Shown: positions 50,101 to 62,100 of the stretch, piece by piece
How positions within the stretch are numbered: position 1 is the stretch's first letter
How the letters are laid out: the number at the start of each line of letters is the position of its first letter
Origin: Blastomussa wellsi
Lineage: Eukaryota > Cnidaria > Anthozoa > Scleractinia > Plerogyridae
Assembly: GCA_947652115.1 (NCBI GenBank)
Contig: OX393572.1
Location: 1,248,602 to 1,312,601, forward strand
Reading direction: 5' to 3'
Length of the DNA: 64,000 bases
Notes under the pieces: generated by a model
Databases searched by the model: none
Seen by the model: the letters and a program-made list of their open reading frames with translations, nothing else
What the model was told of the DNA's origin: nothing
Program-made: the position numbers and the translations under genes

Positions 50101-53100
50101 ATTTTGAGTACATTTCTTGGGTTCATCTTCAATGACATTTAATTTGAAGCAAAGTTTATTTGAAGTTTCTATCATATTTCAATTTTTTGTTCAAAATTTT
50201 AGCCTTTTTGGAGCGAACAGATTTGGCACTTGCACGCACATGCTTATCTGATCGAGACGTCCCGTCTTCGTGTTTAGGCTTTCATTTATTTAAGCGCTTT
50301 CAGTCATGAAAGGTGTTTAAGGATTTATAGTCATTGCTTCAGAAAATACAAAGGAACATTTTTAGTACGATTTAAGCTAAAGGAAGCGTAGAAAGCGTTG
50401 CTAGTGTTCGTTTAGTGGAAGGAACTTTGCAGTTTTGTGACCTACACTAGACTGTTTCACGCAACCATGATATGTAAATAAATTTACCGTCTCAAATTAC
50501 CGCTTCACTGCAGCGAGAAAATGCTTCAGTACTATTGGAATAATGGCAGTGATATTTGTATAGAATAAAAACCTACCTTTTTCCAAAGTATTTCAAATTG
50601 TTTTTAAGATTTTGTACAAACTTTCCGTGTTTTTCTGTGCTCGAAAATTTCGCGCAGAAGTGGAGAAAATTTTATTGCTGTTTGTAAGTCGTGTTTGGGA
50701 TCAGTTTATCACGGCTGATAAGTTCTTTACTTAATAAATTAGTCTTTCAGCATATCTAGTTGAAATAAAAGGTAACTTTAGAAAGAATTCATTTCTCTGA
50801 ATTTACTGCGCATATGGTTTATTTTTTCCACCCGGACGTGTCCACTGAATGCTGCAAAAGAGCCAGGCATTTGGGGGTGGGTGCGCGCTAAAAACCTTCA
50901 GGCGTCAATGGGTTAAATTTTTGGAAGCTTAACGTCGCTCACATTAACGGTTTGCCTCTGTGGCCAATAAAGCGTAAGCCTTCGAAGATTGTTTACTCGG
51001 ATGCGTCGAATTCAGCCTGCGGCAGTTTCATTGATCTAGAAGGCAAAATTTTTCATCAAAATTGGTCTGACTTTGAGAGGTCGCAAAGTTCTACTTTTCG
51101 TGAGCTCCTTGCCGTGTTTTTGTCTTTGCAAGCGTTTATTGATTCACTCCGTGCCCAGACTGTCGTTTGGTACACAGATAATCAGAATGTTGTGCGTATT
51201 GCGAGCATTGGTTCCAAGGTCCCAGCTTTGCAGCGGATAGCTCTGGATATTCATCGCATCTGCCTTCGTGCCTCGATTAGTGTCGATGTTCAGTGGATTC
51301 CTAGGGATCAGAACACTTCTGCCGATGACATCAGCAAGCTAGTAGACCTTGATGATTACTCGTTTAACGACGATGTGTTCCACTCCCTGGACGAGCTTTG
51401 GGGTCCTCATTCCTGTGACAGATTTGCTTGTTGTTACAACGCCAAGCTTCCGAACTTCAACACTAGGTTTTATCAGCCAGGTACATGTGGTGTCAATGCC
51501 TTCGCTCAAGATTGGTCCTGTGACAACAACTGGCTCTGCCCTCCTGTTTGTCTAACGTGTAAAGTGCTTACTCACATGCAAGTTTGCAATGCCGCTGGTA
51601 CTCTCGTGGTTCCCCTTTGGAAATCTGCATATTTTTGGCCTCGGTTATGTTTCGATGGTTTACATTGGAGTGGTTTCGTCCATGACTGGATCATGCTTCC
51701 TGATCTTCCAAATTTGTTTGTCAGAGGCAAAGCCAAGAATTCAATCTTCGGTCGCGGTTCCCTAACATTTCCCTCGGTGTCGCTGCGTATCGACTTCAGT
51801 ATTGCGCCCAGGCAAGGTTCTTTTCTCAGTTGCGAGGCTTTCCGTGTTCCCGACATTTAGGTATTTATTATACTTTTACTTCGTTTTTTACGTTATTCAG
51901 TTCACTAGGATAGGCTAGATGCCCCTTCACCCATGGTGGGTTTTGAATGGGATGCTGTTTTGTTATTTATATCGTATGCTACTTGAGGTTTACCTGCATC
52001 TTGGGTCTTAAGTTTTTATCCCTTGGTGGGGCAGAACCCTTGATGGGTTTTTGTTACTATTGTTGCGTGTTATTCGCCCTTGGTGGGATAGCACCCTTGA
52101 TGGGTTTTTGTACGATTGTCGAGGAGTGTTCACCCTTAGTGGGACAATACCCTTGATGGGTTATTTGTTACGACTGTCGAGAGATGTTCACCCTTGGTGG
52201 GACAGAACCCTTGATGGGTTATTTGTTACGACTGTTGAGAGATGTTCACCCTTGGTGGGACAGAACCCTTGATGGGTTATTTGTTATAATTGTTGTGAGA
52301 TTTTCACCGTTACTGGGTCAGTGCCCTTTATAGTTTGTGTTTATTTTTCCCTTTCTATTACGGGTATACTTATGTGTTTTACGCATTGTTGCCTTAGATG
52401 TAATGGAATTGTTGTCTGTTTTTTCATTGTTTTACAGAGCCCTGTTATTTTTGTGCTGTTATTGTTTGTTATTTGTTTTCTTTTCCTTTCGGTCTTTTTT
52501 TTTTTTTTCCTTTAGATATTTTTGCTACAGATTTCTGGTCCACAAGTTCTCAGATGTCCCCTGAGGTCACCTCCTTATTGGACAAACTGAAGACTACAGT
52601 CATTGCTTCCAGGGCCCCTGGTACGTCTTCCAACTACATGAGGATGTTCAATAGATGGAGGTCTTTCGCCACAGAGTACCTTGGTTTTGTTGCGGCTTTT
52701 CCTGTGGAGCCCATTAGTTGTGCCTTGTTTCTCCAGTATCTGCTAGATTCAACCAATTCTGTTTCCTCGATCAACTGCGCGTTCTACGCCTTCAAATGGT
52801 TACATGATCTTGCTGGCGTTTCTTCCCCTACTTCTCATCCTACAGTGATTGCAGTCAAAGAAGGAGCGATCCGTCTCGCGTCGTCTCCTGTTAGTCATCG
52901 GAAAGAGCCACTTGATGCTGAGCATTTAAGGAAACTAATGAATAAGACTGATCTAAATGATCTTTTGCAGCTACGTAATTTAGTTATGTTTGTTTTAGCC
53001 TTTTCAGGCTTTTTGAGATTTTCTGAGTTGTCACTCATTCGCGCTAAAGATATTAAGTTTAGTGATGGTTTTATTTCTATTTTTATTGAGAAGAGCAAAA

Positions 53101-56100
53101 TGGACCAGTTAAGGGATGGTCAGTCTGTTGTTATCGCGCAGTCTCATTCTAGCTTGTGCCCTGTGGCCTTGCTTAGATTATATATCAGTTCGTCCCATAT
53201 TTCATTGGATTCTGACGAGTATATTTTTCGACCTATCTCGGCTTCTAAAAGCTGTAAGCGTTTGGTTTCGGTTAACAAGCCTTTGAGCTATTCAACTTAC
53301 AGGGAATCTTTCAAGAAATCCTTTCGTGACATTGTCCCGGATATTACTACCTTCAGTACTCACTCTGCAAGGTCAGGTGGTGCTACGTCTGCTGCGAAAT
53401 CTGGAGTTCCGGATAGAAATTTTCAGCGTCATGGCCGTTGGGCTTCAGTTTCCGCCAAAAACACTTATGTTAAGGACTCTTTAGCTAGTAGATTAGACGT
53501 TTCTAAGTCATTGTCACTCTAGCTCTAGCCCTTTCTTTTAACTCTATCTGGCGGTGGCTTGGCTGGCACACGCGCCCATATCTGACAATTGTGGTGTTTT
53601 CTGTGTACCGGTTGAGTAGTGGAGGCAAAATCTAGAAGATCCTGTGGTTCACTTGGTGCATCTCCTTGCCGCCGCTGTTGTTCACAGTTGCTCTCTTGAA
53701 CCACGCTAGAAAAATGATGTTGATTAAATACATGTATACTTTCCTCGTAGCAAAAACATATTACATGTACATGACCAAACTTTAGACAACCATTTATAAA
53801 GGAAACAGAAAACCGAACTTTCACTGAATTGCTCTTCTACCCCAGGAGTGGAGGGGGTCAGGGCTCTCAATTAAGCTTTAAAATCACCAATTTCGCCACC
53901 CCCAAAAATTATTCAGGGGTGAATGACATCATTTCCGTCGACCATGTGCTTCGTTACTATTTATATACAATGCTTTGTGCTATGGAGACAGTTATTTTTT
54001 ATTATTTTGCCTTGCCCTCTCTAAGGCTAACTGCTATTTTGATGCTGTTTTTCTAGGCTAGCAAAAATGATGACAAAAGTGAAAAAAGTGACAAAAATAA
54101 TCCTCAGACAGCAGTTTCAGAAAAGAACCGAGTGAGACGGGCAGATGATGAACCTAAAGTTGACCACACTAATGATACAGTGGTAAATATAACATTACTG
54201 CTGCTGCTACTGCAAGGCACGAAATTGCGCCTAATACAGTTGCTAGTGCGACTAAAATTACCGTGCTGGCGACCAAGATTCAAAAATTAGTCGCCAAGTT
54301 GGCGACCAGAACTCTTTGGCCTCTCTATATCTTAACTCGATGTATTTTTCAACTAAATGTAGCTTCAAGGTAGACAAATCAGTGCCAATGATGGGTCTGT
54401 AAAGCAAAATTGTCACGAATGCTACGAAGCGAACATGTCAACATCCGCCATCTTGGATTTTCCAAATGTTACGTTGTATATTGTGAAATGAAATGTCCCT
54501 TTTGCTAACAACACATATTGTGGGCTCGCAACATTCCATACTTTTCCAAGTGTGACGATACCTTCCACGTGAGAAACTGGCTCCTAACTTTTTGGTCTTC
54601 ACAACCACTTTGGAAAATTTAGGAGCCAGATGGCTCCTTGAAAAAAAAGTTAATTTTGTGCCCTGTTACTGTAAGTTTTAATGTTCTAGTTTACAGTGTT
54701 ACCCTGTTAGCCAGCTATCTGCCCTTATTAGAATGTAGACCTCATGCAGTGCTTTCGCAGACAGCCGATGATGAAAAGTGCTGGCTACTTTTTCCTAATT
54801 CACTTAGAAAAGTTGCTACTGTTTGTCCCAAATTGAAGAAATAAAAGAATGATTCTTTCAAAAAAGTTGGTTGTTAGACACTCAAACCAGCTTCCTGCTT
54901 CAAATTTATTGAAACCCCAGGCCTGTTCATGTAAAAATTCTGTCACTTGAAGAAAAAGGAATTTTCACCCAAATTTTCCAATTAACACAGTTTTTGACAA
55001 ATGCATTTTAAGAACTTGTTCATGCCTGTGCATGCACTATCAAGGTACATGTATGGTGCACATAATGACTGGAAGTTTGAAAGTGAGACCTGAGGGCAGC
55101 TCTGCAGCTGTAGCTTTGTGAGTGGTTGTATTAGCTAGCCGCAGTGTGTGTCTTGTTACTGATTGAACATTTCTCTTATTTTAGGATAACGAGGTTACTA
55201 CCATTGCTGCTGTTACTAAACATGAAGTACCGGTAAGTCACAGTGTATTAAAGGAGTTCAATCACCGATGACACAGTTTGAAAAGTTTAGCTTAATTTTT
55301 TCAAATTGTGTCAATTGCAATCGGGAAAATTTGAAAACTGGATGTTTTGGGGAAATTCTGTTTTTAAATATAATGTATATATTAATTTGTCATCACCCTT
55401 TCAATTTCTTATGCAAGGAGTATAAATCAAAGAAAGGAAAAAAGAAACCATCTTCATCTGATGCAACAAAAGTAAGTTAAGTGTGCGATTGGATAGCCAT
55501 GTGAGATTAAAGGAACTGTGATATGGGTTTTAGCCAAAATTAGACATGTAAAATAGCTGTGCAAGGTTGAGTGAGAGGTACAAAATAATGCAAATAGCCA
55601 CCTTAAACTGTGTAGGAACATTTCTAATTGTAGCAGCAGATGCAAAAAATTAATGGATGGGCAAAAATTGAAGAAGTTCAAAACAGCTTGCATTATGAGT
55701 TTTTTTCAAAAAGCTGTTCAGCTGAAGAGTTTGCAAATAATTAAAGTTTGCATCTCAATCATTCTAACATTTGAAAATTTTGCCTGGGAGACGTCAGTTT
55801 CTAATATGAAGCCATCTGGCTCCTTGAAAAATAGGTAATTACGTGCCCTGTTACTGTAAGTTTTAATGTTCTAGTTTGCAGTGTAACCCTGTTAGCCAGC
55901 TATCTGCCCTTATTAGAATGAAGACCTCATGCAGTGCTTTCAATAAGCACAGACAGCCGACGATGAAAAGTGTTGGCTACTTTTTCCTAATTCACTTAGA
56001 AAAGTTGCTACTGTTTGTCCCAGATTGAAGAAATAAAAGAATGATTCTTTCCAAAAAGTTGGTTGTTAGACACTCAAACCAGCTACCTGCTTCAAATTTA

Positions 56101-59100
56101 TTGAAACCCCAGGCCTGTACATGTAAAAAGTCTGTCACTTAGAGAAAAAAGAATTTTCACCCAAATTTTCCAATTAACAAAGTTTTTGACAAATGCATTT
56201 TAAGAACTTGTTCATGCCTGCGCATGCACTATCAAGGTACATGTATGGTGCACATAATGACTGGAAGTTTGAAAGTGAGACCTGAGGGCAGCTCTGCAGC
56301 TGTAGCTTTGTGAGTGGTTGTATTAGCTAGCCGCAGTGTGTGTCTTGTTACTGATTGGATATTTCTCTTATTTTAGGAAAACGAGATTACTACCATTGCT
56401 GCTGTTACTAAACATGAAGTACCGGTAAGTCACAGTGTATTAAAGGAGTTCAATCACGGATGACACAGTTTGAAAAGTTTAGCTTAATTTTTTCAAATTG
56501 TGTCAATTGCAATCGGGAAAATTTGAAAAATGGATGTTTTGGGGAAATTCTGTTTTTAAATATAATGTATATATTAATTTGTCATCTTCATCTGATGCAA
56601 CAAAAGTAAGTTAAGTGTGCGATTGGATAGCCATGTGAAATTTAAGGAACTGTGATATGAGTTTTAGCCAAAATTAGACATGTAAAATAGCTGTGCAAGG
56701 TTGAGTGAACTGTGTAGGAACATTTCTAATTGTAGCAGCAGATGCAAAAAATTAATGGATGGGCAAAAATTGAAGAAGTTCAAAACAGCTTGCATTATGA
56801 GTTTATTTTCAAAAAGCTGTTCAGCTGAAGAGTTTGCAAATAATTAAAGTTTGCATCTCAATCATTCTAACATTTGAAAATTTCGCCTGGGAGACGTCAG
56901 TTTCTAATATGAAGTTATGGTTTTGCCATTATATTAGATCCATAGCCTGAAGTAATTTTCAGTGCTCAAAATTAGAAAAAATCCAGGTTGTTGTCACTGA
57001 AAATGCCCAACAATCTTGGGCAACCAGCCCTTTATTTTTCCTAAAAATTGGTTGTCCGAACAAAGTTTTAATTGTCTCTGGCGACCAGGCACCCGCTAAC
57101 TTCAAGCACTGAATTTTTCCTTGCATTAAGATTAAAAGCAAGTATTGACAACAGTTTTAAATTAAAATCTAGACTAAACTCTTCCTTGACAAAGCCCCTT
57201 TAAAATGTCATCCTTGTGTGAGTTTTAAGTTAATGTGAATGATTATTGTTTGAAAAAGGTGTTTATTGATCCTGTTTCTTGAAGTCTGTAGCTTGGTGCT
57301 CTGAAATTATTTTTTCAGTATAACAGCATATTCAAGTCTTATCAAAGGAAATTCCCTGACTTCGTACAAAGCAGACACTTGAAAAACACTATAAAAAAAT
57401 CCAGTCTATTTAACTGTTAATAAAAGCTTTTTTTCTTAACCAGGCCAGTAATCAAGTTTGTGTTACCAAGCGTGATGGAGTCTTCATGCTTATTGTGAAT
57501 GCTTATCCTACTCATCACGCTCCTTCGTCATCAAGTGATGATCAAACGAAAAACAAGAATGACAAAGAATTTGAACTTACATGTAAGTGAAATGTTTTGC
57601 AATTCAGCGACCAAGGAAAGAGTTTTTAAAGGAGGTACATGTACGTCATCGTTCGTGTACTTTGAAAAATTTATCCTACCTTTTTCAAAACTGTCATTTC
57701 CAATCCATTTCAATCTTCTCCATCCTCAGCCATCTTTGTTCCTTTTGGATTTACATGTAGTATTACTCCTTTGGTGTTTTTCTTCCTTAGCAAACTATAA
57801 TTATTTTTAGGTTTCCTAAATTTTAAGGTTAATTTAGGTTGTCAAAGAAATAACTCAAAATCTCATTTCAGTAAATTAATGTCTTATTTTACGCATGAAA
57901 GAAACCTCTTTGTTATGCAAGGCTGTGCTATAAGAAAAATTACAAGGAGCCCATACATGTAGGTTCCAAACCATGGCATCCAGCACCCAGTGCTAAAGCC
58001 TATATGAAAAAAGTAAGTTTATCTGCTCGCCCAAAGGCAAAAGTTACTCACCTGAGATGCCTGGTTACCCTTACAGCACAGGCCTGTTATGGTAGCATCT
58101 ATTTAAAAATGCGTCAATATAATTCCTTCAAAATCTTGTGATTGAGAGTCGAACATGAAAAGCGCTATCTCTAAAAATTTCAAGCGCATTGAACCATTTT
58201 AACAGTGCAAAATAATCAATAAATACAAATATAGAGTACTTTTGAAATCATCATCAGAAGTTCCATTGTCATGTTATTAATTTTTTTGTTGACAGCTAGT
58301 TTATTTCGTAAGATTCTCTAGTACCTGCAGGTTGCCAGCCAGGTGTTCATTTGTAGAAATGGGTACTGGAGAATTTACCTCTGGGAGGTAACCCTACAGT
58401 GGACTAGCATCCCATTCGGGGGAGTAGAAATAAACCTTGTTGCTGAATGTTAAGGAAACAGACAGAAGCTCCAGCCTGATTGGCCGCTTAGCTGGTATAC
58501 AGACTGTAATGACAGCATGTTCACTTTGTGACAATAAATAATGTTGAACTGTCGCCAGTACATGTAATTGTTTTATATTAAGAGCCTTGTAATATTGATA
58601 ATTATTGTCTTCATTATTTAGTGAATGTTGAAATGAAAGGACCACATGGATACCTGTCTGCATCCGACTGGCCTCTTTATCCGGTAATTTCTAACTATAG
58701 CATTTAAAGTGCTGGAACAATTTAACAACTGCATCGTTAAATGGAGGTTTGGTGCCTGGGGTATCCAGGGGGCTTCCACTGTTGGCAGCCGGCCCCTAGA
58801 CTGAGTACTGCTCCCATGGCTGGCAAATCGCCACAACCCAGCCGTGAGCCCCCATGCCAGGCATCTAGGCACTCATCACACTGCCAAGCAGTGGAAATAG
58901 GGAGGGGAGGGAGGGAAGAAGACAGCTGAAATGCCCAGCACAAGATGGCCAACAAAACTGAACCACGTGAGCCTGTGAGCCCACTCAACGCTCACTGCTA
59001 CTGCTCTGTTGTTAACTTTGTTAAATCTGCATTTAGCTGCATGTACTGTAGGCAGCTGAACAGACTGAAAATGGGCGACAAGCAAACCACATTCTTTTGA

Positions 59101-62100
59101 GACGACCATAATCGAACTTGTTCGAAGAAATTTTAAACCAAAAACATAATCCCTTTAAACAGAACAAGAAATATGAAGTTCTTGATCTTTCTGGATATCA
59201 CAAAATTAACCCAAGTCTAATAGTTGTTTGTTTTTGTTTTAGTTTTATGGTTTTATGTCACTTCTGTATGTGTTTTATGGGATTGTGTGGCTCATTGTAT
59301 CAGCGTGCCAGTGGAGGGATTTACTCAGGATACAGGTAATAACGCAAGCTTATTCACCGGTTAGGAAAATATTTTACTATGCTTATCATTCCACCTTTGT
59401 AAAGCTGATTTAGTCATCGTACAGCTGTCAGTGTTATTGACCTGTTTTTTTGTTTTTTTTTTTTCAGTTTTGGATTGGAGGTGTTATTGCACTGGGTGAG
59501 TACAATGCTTTTCAAGCATCTAACATAGAGGTTATCACATTGCTCATTTTCGTTTTTCGTTTCCTTTTTAAAATCAAGGCAAAATTTATGACAGAAGTCT
59601 TAAATTGTACACCAGCTTCTCACGTGTAATATATTCCATACTGAACACTTCAGTGAGCGTTACTGTAGCTTCTTGCAATACACCAGGCAAATTGGAGTGA
59701 TTGTTATGACTTAGCTACCAGTACTAAGCCCTTGAATTCCAGCTTGCCCTTTGGACATCAACATTCAAACTTTGCTCACTTGTGGCAGTTGCATACGTGC
59801 CTGAGTATACAGGTACATTTCTTTCACTTTTTATGATTTAGTTGGCAGACGACTTGCCTATCCTCTTGTCTACAGGGGCAGTGAGAATGAAAATTACTTG
59901 CCTTGCAGGAAAATCTACCTGTCCTGTGCGAGCAGATAACACTTCTTTGAAGCCCTGCAATACATGTAGCATAAGCGTTTCTAATTAAGAAATGCAATTT
60001 CTTCTAGGTATGCTGGAGAAGGCTGTATTTTTCTCAGAATACAACAATATCAACATAACTGGGAAAACAAGTGAGTATTTAATACCTTTTGTATGTGAAC
60101 GTGATTAGTTTTTGTGCCTCTGTAATGAGCAGGTCTTAAGTCTGTGTCTGGCCATGTTTTTATGTTGTGTTCTTGGGTAAGACACTAGTCTCGCAATACA
60201 CCTCTTGCAACCAAAACTGTGTATGTTGAAAAATGGGGAGTTTTAAAGTTTAATTTTTTTTAAATTTGAATTTCCTAGTATAATTACCATGTGGCTATGT
60301 ATGTAGCTGTTCACATTTGCACAAATTGCAGGCCTACAGTATTGCGTTTGGTACGGCATTAAGTAATCGGCAATAGCTGTGGCGGGGGTGAAAATAATAT
60401 AAGGTGCAACAAGATTCACTTCATTGTGTCATCTTGGAAGACCTTTGGAAAAAAATATGTTAATAAAAAAAAATTACCTGCTGTGCTTTGCAGACCCTGG
60501 ACTAACAGTATTTGCTGAGCTTGTGTCCTGTGTGAAGAGAACACTGGCACGTATCTTAGTCATTATTGTCAGCATGGGATTTGGAATTGTCAAGTAAGTA
60601 GAGGCAATTTCATTAACCTTCTGCAAATTAAGATAGCAAAAAGCTTGATTGTGTAATTATAGCTTTGTTAGAGTTAAGGTTAGGATATCAAACAGGGGTG
60701 CCAATCAAAATAAGTCAAAATTTGTCTGACCACTAATTTTGTCCTAAGATGCCTCTTCTCAACCACTCAATTGGAGTACAAAAATAGAGTTATGCTGATT
60801 CATCACAAAAAGTCTATCCAATATCTTGAGCTTATAACAAGGAGTGGAGGATCTTGAACTGGGGGCAAGGAACATTTATCACAAGGATGAAACATGGACA
60901 AACAGCTGCATATCCACAAAAAAGAGTACTTGTCTAGCTTAAATTTCCATGCTTCAGAAACCGAAGATTCAAGCCAGTTTATTGTGAGTCTTTTGTCTAC
61001 CGAATAAATCACTATTTAGTGGATACATGCAAAAAACTACACTATCTACTGGATAGTGATTTATCCCGTGGATTGCATTTTGAATTCCAACCAGGTGCTG
61101 TTACTCACCCTTGCATTTCCTTGACCCTTTGGAAATGCTTAACATGGACATTGCCACCTGATTCTCTTCTTTCTCTCTCCTCTGCTGTAGACCCCGGCTT
61201 GGTACAACTCTTCACCGAGTGTTAGGAGTTGGAGCCCTGTACTTCATCCTTGCAACCATTGAAGGATGCTTCCGATCACTTCATGTAAGTATTTAATCAC
61301 TGAAGCCCACTGGTTGGATGTTAGACTGGTAAAGAAGGGCATGGGTGAACTCAGAATTGTTTCCAAGAAGCCTGTGTGGGTGGTGACTGGTGGGTATGAA
61401 TCTCCTGCTTCTCATACTTTTTAACCTGGTACACGGCCTTTCTTTTGTGGTTCCCTTTCTCTTTGTGCTATTTTGTACTATTTGCGAAAATATTCTCAAC
61501 TCTTCCCAGTTCCTGGTTCCCATCACCTTGGGGTTCCCCTTTGCCGTTCTCCTTCCTCCCATTCCCCTCCTGTCCCCTATTCTTCTGTGCTCCGGCCACC
61601 TGTCTCCCACCCCCCCCCCCCCCCTTCCCCACACTGCCTGCTTACTGCTCCATGGTGGAAATCCATCTTCACTTGAAGGTGTCAGTGATCTCTTCAATTT
61701 AATTGTAATTATTATATTAACTTAATATTATTTTCAATTGCTTCTTATTCCCAGCCCAAATCTGACCCTGGCAAACAGCAGTTGATTGCCAGCATCCCAT
61801 TGGCAGTACTGGATGCTTCCATCTGCTGGTGGATTTTCATGTCACTGGTGCAGACCACAAGAACTCTTCGGATCAGGCGCAACCTGGTGAAACTGTCCCT
61901 CTACCGTCACTTCACCAACACCCTGATCTTTGCTGTATTGGGTAAGATTGTCTTGGGTTTTTGTGAAAAATGAACAGTCAACAGTAGACAGTGGACAGCT
62001 CTTTGACAGACAACTGGTGTTGGTCACTGCGTGCTGTTATATGCGGTTAAATGCATATTTTAACAAAGTTAACAACAAAGAGCAGTAGCAGTCAGCGGTC

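Larger units (their letters stand above)
47200..53560 (+). mobile_element. DIRS/Ngaro-like tyrosine-recombinase retrotransposon in TMEM87 intron 5
   Basis: Three coding blocks on one strand, gag-like (47311-48018), RT plus RNase H (about 48214-51860, interrupted) and tyrosine recombinase (52554-53522), define a YR retrotransposon. There is no DDE integrase and no protease seen. RT plus tyrosine recombinase is diagnostic of the DIRS order. The element lies in sense orientation within an intron that is otherwise about 0.8 kb. Its ends are not resolved: I found no clear inverted or split direct repeats, so 47200 and 53560 are approximate. The frames are long and largely intact, suggesting a fairly recent arrival, apart from the later insertion. 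Confidence 0.85.
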
